In this document: positions 1 through 5,986 of the stretch, in pieces | Layout of the letters: each line of letters begins with the position of its first letter | Numbering within the stretch: the stretch's first letter is position 1 | Assembly: GCA_002701865.2 (NCBI GenBank) | Contig: NZWH02000002.1 | Coordinates: 103,789-113,324 of the forward strand | Length of the DNA: 9,536 nucleotides | Source of the DNA: a bacterium | GTDB taxonomy: Bacteria; Desulfobacterota_D; UBA1144 | Reading direction: 5' to 3' | Made by a program: the position numbers and the translations under genes | Notes under the pieces: model-generated | What the model was told of the DNA's origin: nothing | Seen by the model: only the letters and a program-made list of their open reading frames with translations | The model's database searches: none

Positions 1-165
1 ACAACGGCAGCTATGTTTCTAGAGTTTTTTGTAGATAAAAAAATTCCCTGGTCTCACATAGATATTGCTGGCCCAGCATATATAGAAAAGGATAGAGGTT
101 GGTGCGCTCCTGGTTCTACAGGATTTGCAGTTAGGAGCTTAATTAACTATTTAAATCTTAGTTAA
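1..165 (+). CDS. pepA: Leucyl aminopeptidase (peptidase family M17), C-terminal fragment
   Basis: This is the last 54 codons plus the TAA stop of a gene that begins left of the window. Reading frame 1 gives TTAAMFLEFF near the window edge, then PWSHIDIAGPAY, then GSTGFAVRSLINYL. This matches the C-terminal end of M17 aminopeptidases, where an alanine-rich helix ending in FL-x-x-F is followed by P-W-x-H-x-D-I-A-G and G-x-T-G-x-x-V-R. The family releases N-terminal amino acids from peptides in the cytoplasm using two metal ions. The catalytic and metal-binding residues lie further upstream in these enzymes and are outside the window, so activity cannot be judged. The final 15 bases are shared with the end of ilvE on the other strand. 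Family identity is fairly secure from the tail; the symbol is by analogy. Confidence 0.85.
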   Translation, partial: TTAAMFLEFFVDKKIPWSHIDIAGPAYIEKDRGWCAPGSTGFAVRSLINYLNLS

Positions 166-1065
166 CCACTTTAAGTATTTATTATTTGAAGCTTTTACCA
201 TATTTGAATATTCATCTTGAATTAACCTAGTAATTTTGCCAGGCTTACCTTTACCGACTTTTCTATCATCAACCTCTCTAACAGGAGTAATCTCAGCAGC
301 AGTTCCAGAGAGAAAAACTTCATCAGCAATATATAACTCATCTCTTGTAAATCTTTGTTCTTTTATTGTTATTCCATAGTCTGAAGCAACATTAAATACA
401 CAGTCTCTGGTTATACCCTCTAATACAGTTGTTATAGGAGTAGTCTTTATTAGTCCATTTCTAACTATATAGATATTTTCTCCAGTTCCTTCGGAAATAT
501 AACCATCATTATCTAACATCAATGCTTCGTCATAACCAAGTTGAATAGCTTCTCTTTTTGCAAATACAGAATTAATATAATTTCCAGAGATTTTAGATTT
601 TGTCATAAAAGAATTGACGCCCATTCTGGCAAAAGATGAAATCTTAGCTCTTATACCATTTGAGATGCCACTTTTACCTAAATATGTACCCCATTCAAAA
701 GCTGCTATTATTACATTGATTTTATTATTACCTGGATTTATTCCAATTGAACCATCACCAATAAAAGCTAATGGCCTTATGTAGCAGTCTTTTAATTTAT
801 TTTTTCTTACTAAGTCTATAGTTGCTTGTTCTAATTTTTTTTGAGAGTAGGGCAGCTTTATTAGTGAAACCTTAGCTGAATTATAAAAACGATCGTAATG
901 ATCTTTGAGACGAAAAATATATGAATCCTTATTCTTATTGGAATAGGCTCTTATTCCTTCAAAAATTCCTGACCCATAATGAAGACCATGACTTAAAACA
1001 TGGGTTGTTGCTTTGTCCCAGTTAACAAATTTTCCATTGAACCAAATATACTTAGATTTTTTCAT
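151..1065 (-). CDS. ilvE: Branched-chain amino acid aminotransferase
   Basis: The 304-residue product is a PLP enzyme of fold type IV that moves the amino group between glutamate and leucine, isoleucine or valine, the last step of their synthesis and the first of their breakdown. The N-terminus has FNGKFV and the HGLHYGSGIFEGIRAY block at about 26-41. The PLP lysine is K158 in SKISGNY. The family signature YISEGTGENIY at 189-199 is followed by GITRD at 217-221 and the cofactor-phosphate region SGTAAEITPVR at 253-263. Length equals the usual IlvE. The ATG at 1065 is chosen because it directly precedes the conserved N-terminal strand; no Shine-Dalgarno sequence is visible. The gene is divergent from the glycosyltransferase gene and overlaps the aminopeptidase gene tail to tail by 15 bases. 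D-amino acid transaminase or ADC lyase, from the same fold, are much less likely given the strong IlvE motifs. Confidence 0.96.
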   Translation of the reverse strand: MKKSKYIWFNGKFVNWDKATTHVLSHGLHYGSGIFEGIRAYSNKNKDSYIFRLKDHYDRFYNSAKVSLIKLPYSQKKLEQATIDLVRKNKLKDCYIRPLAFIGDGSIGINPGNNKINVIIAAFEWGTYLGKSGISNGIRAKISSFARMGVNSFMTKSKISGNYINSVFAKREAIQLGYDEALMLDNDGYISEGTGENIYIVRNGLIKTTPITTVLEGITRDCVFNVASDYGITIKEQRFTRDELYIADEVFLSGTAAEITPVREVDDRKVGKGKPGKITRLIQDEYSNMVKASNNKYLKWLTKI

Positions 1066-1080
1066 AATTTTATAACATGT

Positions 1081-1108
1081 ATTCTCTTATAATTACTATA
1101 TTTGTCAA
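1081..1108 (-). promoter_or_regulatory. Candidate sigma-70 promoter for ilvE
   Basis: On the minus strand a perfect -35 box TTGACA lies at 1108-1103. After a 16-base spacer comes GAGAAT at 1086-1081, which matches four of six positions of the -10 consensus. Transcription would start near 1074 and leave a leader of only about ten bases before the ATG at 1065. The perfect -35 box supports the call; the weak -10 and the general AT-richness limit it. Confidence 0.45.
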
Positions 1109-1113
1109 GTAGC

Positions 1114-1119
1114 TATAAA
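1114..1119 (+). promoter_or_regulatory. Possible -10 box for the glycosyltransferase gene
   Basis: TATAAA at 1114-1119 is the best -10-like hexamer on the plus strand of the 105-base gap between ilvE and the glycosyltransferase gene. No convincing -35 box lies 16-18 bases upstream. A start near 1126 would give a leader of about 45 bases. A second possibility is TATGTT at 1154-1159, which would leave almost no leader. Such hexamers are common in DNA this AT-rich, so this is a weak call. Confidence 0.2.
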
Positions 1120-1170
1120 ATTATTGGTGATTAATGAAGAATAGAAAGAAAAATATGTTATTTTGTTTTT

Positions 1171-2358
1171 ATGAAAAATATTTTATTTATAAATCACTCT
1201 ATCAGGGATGGCGGACCCGGCAGAAGTTTGTATTATCTTCTTAAGCATTTTGATTATGAACAGTTCAATGTAAGTACTTTAATTCCTGAAAAGAAAGTTT
1301 TTTCTAAAAATATAGAAAAAGATAATCTAAAAGTAAATCAAATTGTTAACAATAATTTTCCTGAAAATTTAAAAAGACAGAATTTTCAATTTCAAGGAAA
1401 AAAATTCTCAATTTTACCTTTAGATATCATAATAAATCTTTTCAGGCTAATTTATCTTTTGTTTGATTTTAAGAAAGAGTTAGTTAGAAATAAAATTGAT
1501 GTTATTTATTGTAACGGAACGCTAGCCAAGTTCTTTGGTGCAACCTTAGGTAGCATCTATTCAATTAAGGTTGTGTGGCACGTCAGGAATTACCAAAAAA
1601 ATATTTTTTTATCTTATTTGATTAATTTTTTTTCTACATTTAATTCGGTAAAAAAAATTATATGTGTTTCGAAGTCAACAATGTCTCAATTTAAAATCAA
1701 AGAGAAATGTAAGGTTATAAATAACGGTATAGATACTGAGGAATTTAATCCCACAACTGTCTTAAGGGAGTTGAGGGAGAAGTTTAATATCAGCAAGGAA
1801 AAGATTATAATCGGTACTGCAGGTAGAGTTGTTCCAAGAAAAAACTTTGAGCATTTCGTTCAATTGGGTATTGATGTATGTAAAAAATACAAAAAAGATT
1901 GCCTATTTGTTTTGGTTGGAGACACTCCTTACTATTTTGGACAAAATTTAATGACAAAGCTTAAAGCTATGGTTAAGAAAGAAAACCTAGAGGACAAGTT
2001 TATTTTTACCGGCTATACAGATAAAGTGGAGGCTTATATCTCAGATTTTGATATTTTTTTTATTCCTTCAATGTATGAAGATCCTTTCCCCAGAGTTGTT
2101 ATTGAATCAATGGCATTAGGGAAACCTGTATTAGGATATAACATAGGCGGCATAGGGGAGGCTATAGATAATAAAGTCAATGGGTACTCGTTTAACTTGG
2201 ATGATAGCAGTGTAATTGATTCAATATTAGAACTAATAGAAGATGAAGAGCTCAGGCTAAAGATGTCATTTGAAGCTCGAAAGAAGGCTGTAAATTCATA
2301 TGATTCAAGAATTATCGCTTCTAAGATTTTGGGCACACTTAAGCTACTCTTTTCTTGA
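1171..2358 (+). CDS. Glycosyltransferase, family 4 (GT-B fold)
   Basis: The 395-residue product is a retaining sugar-nucleotide-dependent glycosyltransferase of the GT4 type. The N-terminal domain opens with a beta strand and the glycine-rich loop GGPGRSL at 14-20. A conserved middle segment runs HVRN at 137-140, ICVSKS at 164-169 and VINNGIDTEEFNP at 182-194. The C-terminal donor domain begins at GTAGRVVPRKNF (215-226), where R and K normally contact the donor phosphates, and includes the acidic motif MYEDPFPRVVIESMALGKPV at 301-320. The first acidic residue of the E-x7-E motif is D304 instead of Glu, with E312 as the second. No signal peptide is seen; the hydrophobic stretch at about 85-98 could aid membrane contact. 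Donor and acceptor sugars cannot be told. The role is probably in envelope polysaccharide, glycolipid or protein glycosylation (inference). The gene stands alone and no Shine-Dalgarno sequence precedes its ATG. It overlaps der tail to tail by 15 bases. Confidence 0.92.
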   Translation: MKNILFINHSIRDGGPGRSLYYLLKHFDYEQFNVSTLIPEKKVFSKNIEKDNLKVNQIVNNNFPENLKRQNFQFQGKKFSILPLDIIINLFRLIYLLFDFKKELVRNKIDVIYCNGTLAKFFGATLGSIYSIKVVWHVRNYQKNIFLSYLINFFSTFNSVKKIICVSKSTMSQFKIKEKCKVINNGIDTEEFNPTTVLRELREKFNISKEKIIIGTAGRVVPRKNFEHFVQLGIDVCKKYKKDCLFVLVGDTPYYFGQNLMTKLKAMVKKENLEDKFIFTGYTDKVEAYISDFDIFFIPSMYEDPFPRVVIESMALGKPVLGYNIGGIGEAIDNKVNGYSFNLDDSSVIDSILELIEDEELRLKMSFEARKKAVNSYDSRIIASKILGTLKLLFS

Positions 2359-3663
2359 TGTCCTATACGCAACTTTAATACTTATGCCATCTAGCTCAAA
2401 TTCGTTTCTGATAGATTTCTCAATAAACCTTCTATATGTATTGGGTATCCCTTTTGCAAAGTTGCAAAATAATACAAAAGAAGGAATGTCACCCTTAGAC
2501 TGAGTTGCATAGTACATTTTAAGTCTCCTGCCTTTGTTTACTGGTGCGGTTGATCTAAGAATTAAAGATTTTAAATACTTATTCAAATTGTTAGTATTAA
2601 TTTTACTTTTTTGAGATTCATATATATTATCAATCAAATCATAAATTTTTTGTATATTTTTAGCTTTTAGAGCCGAAATAACTACGACTAATGCATAATT
2701 TATTTCCGTAAGCATCTCAAATAAACTTTTTTTAATCATAGCTTCATTCTTAAGTTTTTGTGGAATCAAATCAGATTTATTTACAGCGATAATAATACCT
2801 TTATTATTTTTTTTAATTAAACTTGCAATTTTCAAGTCCTGTTTAGTTGGCCCATGTTGTGCGTCTATTATCAGGATAACAATGTCACATCTTTCGATTG
2901 AACCCACAGCTCTACTAGTAGAATAGTATTCAATGTCTTCATTTACTTTAGATTTTCTTCTTAGTCCAGCAGTATCAATGAATAAGTAATTTTTTGAATC
3001 ATTCACTATACTTAGATTGACTGTATCACGAGTAGTTCCAGGAATCTCACTAACCATAGCTACTTCATTTTCTGCTAATGAGTTGATAAGTGTAGATTTT
3101 CCGGCATTTGGTTTACCAACAATTGCTATCTGGGGAATCTCGTTTCTATTATATAGTGGATCTGCCTCTTGTTTCTCACATCTTCCAACTAGCTCTTCTC
3201 TTATACTTCCTATGTTTCGATCATGTTCAGCAGAGATTTCAATAAAATTTTTTATACCCAGTTTAAAAAATTCAGCTTTGTTTTCTTCGGTTCTATTGTC
3301 ATCTATTTTGTTCAATACTGTAATGAAGTCCTTATTTTCTTTTCTAATAATATTTAAAATTTCTCTATCTTCATTTTGGAAACCAGATTGGCCATCTACC
3401 ATAAAAACTATTAAGTCAGAATTTCTGATTGTTTTAAGCACTTTTTTCTTGATGAGTGCAGGATAGTGATCTTTGTCGTTATCAAAACCACCAGAATCTA
3501 TAATAAAAAAAACTTGTTCATCAATTTCAAGCCTTTCTTTTATGAGGTCTCTTGTACTGCCAGGCTCGCTGAAGACAATTGATTTTCTTCTACCTAAAAG
3601 TCGATTAAATAAAGTTGATTTACCAACATTTGGCCTGCCAACTATAGATATTAATGGTATCAT
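2344..3663 (-). CDS. der: GTPase Der (EngA), ribosome assembly factor
   Basis: The product, 439 residues from the ATG, has the tandem GTPase domains and C-terminal KH-like domain unique to Der, which acts in maturation of the large ribosomal subunit. Domain 1 shows GRPNVGKS at 9-16, PGSTRD at 34-39, DSGG at 56-59 and NKID at 118-121. Domain 2 shows GKPNAGKS at 183-190, PGTTRD at 208-213, DTAG at 230-233 and NKSD at 295-298. The KH-like part contains GRRLKMYYATQ at 378-388 and a Y-R-R-F motif near 410-413. The first domain has DSGG where DTGG is usual. A TTG lies one codon upstream at 3666, but the ATG at 3663 gives the standard N-terminus and sits nine bases after AGAGAGG at 3679-3673. That ribosome binding site lies within codons 2-4 of ybeY on the other strand. 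Confidence 0.97.
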   Translation of the reverse strand: MIPLISIVGRPNVGKSTLFNRLLGRRKSIVFSEPGSTRDLIKERLEIDEQVFFIIDSGGFDNDKDHYPALIKKKVLKTIRNSDLIVFMVDGQSGFQNEDREILNIIRKENKDFITVLNKIDDNRTEENKAEFFKLGIKNFIEISAEHDRNIGSIREELVGRCEKQEADPLYNRNEIPQIAIVGKPNAGKSTLINSLAENEVAMVSEIPGTTRDTVNLSIVNDSKNYLFIDTAGLRRKSKVNEDIEYYSTSRAVGSIERCDIVILIIDAQHGPTKQDLKIASLIKKNNKGIIIAVNKSDLIPQKLKNEAMIKKSLFEMLTEINYALVVVISALKAKNIQKIYDLIDNIYESQKSKINTNNLNKYLKSLILRSTAPVNKGRRLKMYYATQSKGDIPSFVLFCNFAKGIPNTYRRFIEKSIRNEFELDGISIKVAYRTSRKE

Positions 3664-3669
3664 CAAAAA

Positions 3670-4089
3670 ATGCCTCTCTTTATAAATGATTCTAATATTA
3701 AAATTAAAAGTATCAACAAATCAATATTAAAAAGAACTCTTATAAAAACTATGAAGTATCTTAACATTGAAAGGCGACATATTGATATAACTTTTGTTGA
3801 TAATGTAAAAATAAAAGAACTAAACGCAAAGTATAGAAATATTAAAGAATCTACGGATGTTCTATCTTTTTTAGTAGATGGCCACGATGAGTCTCTATTG
3901 GGAGAAGTTTTTATTTCCCTTGAATATGCAAAGAAGAATTGTGCAATTAATGGTAATTCACTATCAAAAGAAGTAAAAATTTTGTCTATACATGCAATTT
4001 TACATTTAATTGGATATGAGCATGAGACGACAAAAGAAGAGAAGGATATGTTTGAGCTACAAAATAAATTATATCAAAAATTTAAATAG
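3670..4089 (+). CDS. ybeY: Endoribonuclease YbeY (16S rRNA processing and quality control)
   Basis: The 139-residue product belongs to the UPF0054 family of zinc-dependent endoribonucleases involved in 16S rRNA 3'-end maturation and ribosome quality control. The zinc motif IHAILHLIGYEH at 107-118 supplies H108, H112 and H118. The preceding conserved block NAKYRNIKESTDVLSF at 52-67 contains the family arginine (R56) and the T-D-V-L-S-F strand. GEVFIS at 78-83 corresponds to the usual G-D-I/V-x-I-S. Length is slightly short for the family, typically 140-160. The ATG at 3670 aligns with the usual N-terminal strand; it has no Shine-Dalgarno sequence and begins only six bases from the der start on the other strand. 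The 3' end is seven bases from scpB, tail to tail. Being next to der pairs two ribosome maturation genes, though they are transcribed apart. Confidence 0.95.
   Translation: MPLFINDSNIKIKSINKSILKRTLIKTMKYLNIERRHIDITFVDNVKIKELNAKYRNIKESTDVLSFLVDGHDESLLGEVFISLEYAKKNCAINGNSLSKEVKILSIHAILHLIGYEHETTKEEKDMFELQNKLYQKFK
3673..3679 (-). promoter_or_regulatory. Ribosome binding site of der, inside the ybeY coding region
   Basis: On the minus strand AGAGAGG stands nine bases before the der ATG at 3663. The same bases on the plus strand encode residues 2-4 of YbeY. This site favours the ATG over the neighbouring TTG start and shows that the der leader is antisense to the start of ybeY. Confidence 0.65.
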
Positions 4090-4096
4090 TGCACGA

Positions 4097-4630
4097 TTAA
4101 TCTTCTTTTATAACTTTTTCATAATCTTCAAATTCTACAATCTCTGGTAAATCTTTAATTGTGTTTAGACTAAATACTTCAAGGAAAAGTTCCGTTGTTG
4201 AATAAAGAAACGGCCTTCCAGGTACTTCTTTTTCCCCTACAACCTTAATTAGTTCTCTTTCTATTAGAACATTTAAGGCTCCAACTGAATCTACTCCTCT
4301 TATCTTATCAATCTCAATTTTTGTAACTGGTTGCTTCTTCGCAATAATGCCCAATACTTCTAATCCTGCCCTACTTAACCTGTAAGGTTTTTTATTTATA
4401 TACTCAGTTAACATTTCTTTAAATTCTTCTTTTGTTCTAAATTGATATCCACCAGCCACTTCCTCTATTTTTATAGAGCTTTCTTTATTTTCCCATTCTG
4501 CTACTAGTTCTTGAATACTTTCTTTAACTTTAATTAAGTCTTCCTTTAAAAACTCAACAATTTCTTTCGGCTTAACAGGAGTGTCAGATATAAAAATGAT
4601 TCCCTCGATTTTATTTTTTAAATTCTTCAT
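4097..4630 (-). CDS. scpB: Segregation and condensation protein B
   Basis: ScpB is the dimeric winged-helix partner that binds ScpA in the SMC-ScpAB condensin, which compacts and separates the chromosome. From the ATG at 4630 the product is 177 residues. The N-terminal winged helix starts at KNKIEGIIFIS (5-15) and runs to YQFRT (62-66). The second winged helix holds the family signature LSRAGLEVLGIIAKKQPVTK at 85-104, then IRGVDS at 111-116 and GRPFLYSTTELFLEVFSL at 138-155. An in-frame TTG at 4651 would add seven residues and overlap scpA by 20 bases. I prefer the ATG because AAAGGAAG lies just before it and the known domain begins there. That start is one base after the scpA stop codon, so translation is probably coupled. 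It is the last gene of the metK-to-scpB run. Confidence 0.95.
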   Translation of the reverse strand: MKNLKNKIEGIIFISDTPVKPKEIVEFLKEDLIKVKESIQELVAEWENKESSIKIEEVAGGYQFRTKEEFKEMLTEYINKKPYRLSRAGLEVLGIIAKKQPVTKIEIDKIRGVDSVGALNVLIERELIKVVGEKEVPGRPFLYSTTELFLEVFSLNTIKDLPEIVEFEDYEKVIKED

Positions 4631-4631
4631 T

Positions 4632-5363
4632 CTAGCTTCCTTTGTATTCAAATTGTATTTGATTTTCGTCTTCTATAAGTAACACATTACCTTCCTTTAT
4701 CATGTCAAGGATAACAAGAAAACTAACAATAACACTTTCTCGTCCATGCTTAATATTGAATATTTCGCTAAATTTTAAAAATTTTTTATCTTTAAAATCT
4801 TTAATTAAATTTATTTTTCTTTCATTTTGATCAATATAATCATCTTCGATTTCTATATCTGGTGGTTCTTTGTAGTTTTCAAGCTGCAATATTTTCTTTA
4901 CAGATGTCACAAGTCTCCATATATCTGTTTTTTGAACTTCCCATAAAGTATTAGACCTTAGACTTAAATCAGCTGGTCTTTTAAATGTATCTCGACCTAA
5001 AAGCTCTCTTTCTTTTAAGTTTTCAGAGAAAGCCCTATATTTCTTATATTCTTTTAACATTTCCACCAAATCTATCTCTGGTTCGTCAATAATCTCTTCG
5101 TCTTCGTTGTCTGGAAGGAGAGATCTGGATTTTAATCTTGCAAGCTCTGCTGCTATTACTAGGTACTCACCAATATCATCAAAATTAAATTCTTTTAAAA
5201 GTTCAACATATTCTAAATATTGTTCTGTTATCTGAGTTAATGAAAGCTCATATATATCTAAATCATTTTCTTTTATAAGATTTAGTAGTAAGTCCAAGGG
5301 ACCTTCAAAAATATCTAGTTTAACTTTCTCAAAGTTCGAATTAGAATTATTTAAGTCTTTCAA
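4632..5363 (-). CDS. scpA: Segregation and condensation protein A (kleisin)
   Basis: ScpA is the kleisin that bridges the heads of the SMC dimer and carries ScpB. The 243-residue product shows the N-terminal hallmark DIFEGPLDLLLNLI at 17-30, the helical SMC-neck-binding segment to about residue 80 including YLVIAAELARLKSRSLLP (67-84), an acidic linker (85-100), a charged middle region, and a C-terminal winged helix with VSFLVILDMIKEGNVLL at 213-229. Length is usual for the family. The start is a TTG at 5363: a TAA stop lies immediately upstream in frame, the first in-frame ATG is far inside the protein, and AGGTGA at 5372-5367 precedes the TTG by three bases. The gene follows the M50 protease gene by 24 bases and precedes scpB by one. 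M50-scpA-scpB order is familiar from Firmicutes and others. Confidence 0.96.
   Translation of the reverse strand: MKDLNNSNSNFEKVKLDIFEGPLDLLLNLIKENDLDIYELSLTQITEQYLEYVELLKEFNFDDIGEYLVIAAELARLKSRSLLPDNEDEEIIDEPEIDLVEMLKEYKKYRAFSENLKERELLGRDTFKRPADLSLRSNTLWEVQKTDIWRLVTSVKKILQLENYKEPPDIEIEDDYIDQNERKINLIKDFKDKKFLKFSEIFNIKHGRESVIVSFLVILDMIKEGNVLLIEDENQIQFEYKGS
4636..4643 (-). promoter_or_regulatory. Ribosome binding site of scpB
   Basis: On the minus strand AAAGGAAG ends five bases before the ATG at 4630 and lies within the last codons of scpA. It decides the scpB start in favour of that ATG over the upstream TTG at 4651, which has no comparable site. Confidence 0.7.
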
Positions 5364-5366
5364 TTA

Positions 5367-5372
5367 TCACCT
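5367..5372 (-). promoter_or_regulatory. Ribosome binding site of scpA (TTG start)
   Basis: AGGTGA on the minus strand lies three bases before the TTG at 5363. With the in-frame TAA directly ahead of the TTG, it supports a non-ATG start for scpA. The spacing is short, so efficiency may be modest. Confidence 0.5.
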
Positions 5373-5387
5373 ACTTTTTTCATGAAT

Positions 5388-5972
5388 CTATTTTAAACCT
5401 AATATCTTCAAAATTATAGATAGAGGAGAAAAAATTATTTGTGGATAAATATTGAAAAGTATAATGATGATTAAAAAACCGTAATTTCCATATTTTCCAA
5501 CAATTTTATTGTATTGATAAGCAAATTTGTCTGATAAAAAACTATAAATAATATTCGATCCATCTAGGGGTGGTATAGGAAACAAGTTAAATAATGCCAA
5601 TAATATATTAATTGTTGCCATATAGGTGAAGAAGGAGTTGTAGCCAGACTGGCTATCGGTTAAATAGAAAGCTATTGTAGAGAGTATAGCTATTATAATA
5701 TTTGAAAGTGGGCCTGCTAGAGCAACTATGTATAGACTTCTTCTTTTATTTATAAGATTCTCTATATTGACTGGTACGGGCTTTGCCCAGCCTAGACCTA
5801 TAATAAAGAGCATCATTATTCCTACTAAATCTAAATGTTTTAAAGGATTTAGGGTTAATCTTCCTTGGTCTTTGGCTGTTGTATCGCCTAGAACTAATGC
5901 TGCACATGCATGACTATACTCATGCACAGTTAGAGAAAAAATAAGTGTAAATCCTAATAATAATAAATCCAT
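5388..5972 (-). CDS. Site-2 protease family membrane metalloprotease (peptidase M50)
   Basis: The 194-residue protein is a multi-spanning intramembrane zinc protease of the compact M50 type (YwhC-like), which lacks a PDZ domain. The zinc motif HEYSH is at 17-21 in the first membrane helix. The third ligand is expected at D137 in NLFPIPPLDGS (129-139). Hydrophobic segments lie at about 3-26, 48-62, 80-104, 117-132 and 164-182. GRLTLNPLKHLD at 37-48 and WAKPVPVN at 62-69 are typical of this subgroup. Its substrate is unknown; members often sit beside scpA-scpB without a proven link. The ATG at 5972 puts the HExxH motif at its usual place near the N-terminus. No Shine-Dalgarno sequence is visible, and the start lies 14 bases after the recombinase stop, so coupling is likely. 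Confidence 0.93.
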   Translation of the reverse strand: MDLLLLGFTLIFSLTVHEYSHACAALVLGDTTAKDQGRLTLNPLKHLDLVGIMMLFIIGLGWAKPVPVNIENLINKRRSLYIVALAGPLSNIIIAILSTIAFYLTDSQSGYNSFFTYMATINILLALFNLFPIPPLDGSNIIYSFLSDKFAYQYNKIVGKYGNYGFLIIIILFNIYPQIIFSPLSIILKILGLK

Positions 5973-5986
5973 AAAACAATTATGTA

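Noticed and set aside
1070..1080. The 11-base sequence ACATGTTATAA, present before ilvE (minus) and again before the gene at 9502 (plus, 9482-9492)
   Set aside because: At ilvE it is too close to the ATG to act as a -10 element, and matches of this length between AT-rich sites are expected by chance in a window of this size.
1134..1244. A 36-codon upstream reading frame overlapping the glycosyltransferase start, with a GGTGA just before its ATG
   Set aside because: The peptide is lysine-, aromatic- and low-complexity-rich, overlaps the conserved N-terminal glycine loop out of frame, and resembles no known protein; most likely chance in AT-rich DNA.
2034..2372. A 112-codon minus-strand frame opposite the end of the glycosyltransferase gene
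   Set aside because: It is antisense to the conserved donor-binding domain, very serine- and isoleucine-rich, and also overlaps the end of der.
3017..3685. Long open frames on the plus strand opposite der (3017-3466 and 3473-3685)
   Set aside because: They mirror the der coding region, and their serine- and leucine-rich products look like antisense translation; der motifs are unambiguous on the other strand.
4090..4096. Terminator between ybeY and scpB
   Set aside because: The seven-base gap and flanks contain only a GTGCAC palindrome (4090-4094 region) with no stem long enough and no following T-run attached to it.
5360..5383. Seven-codon reading frame (Met-Lys-Lys-Val-Gly-Asp-Asn) whose TGA overlaps the scpA TTG start
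   Set aside because: It has no ribosome binding site of its own and is short enough to be chance, although a coupling role cannot be excluded.
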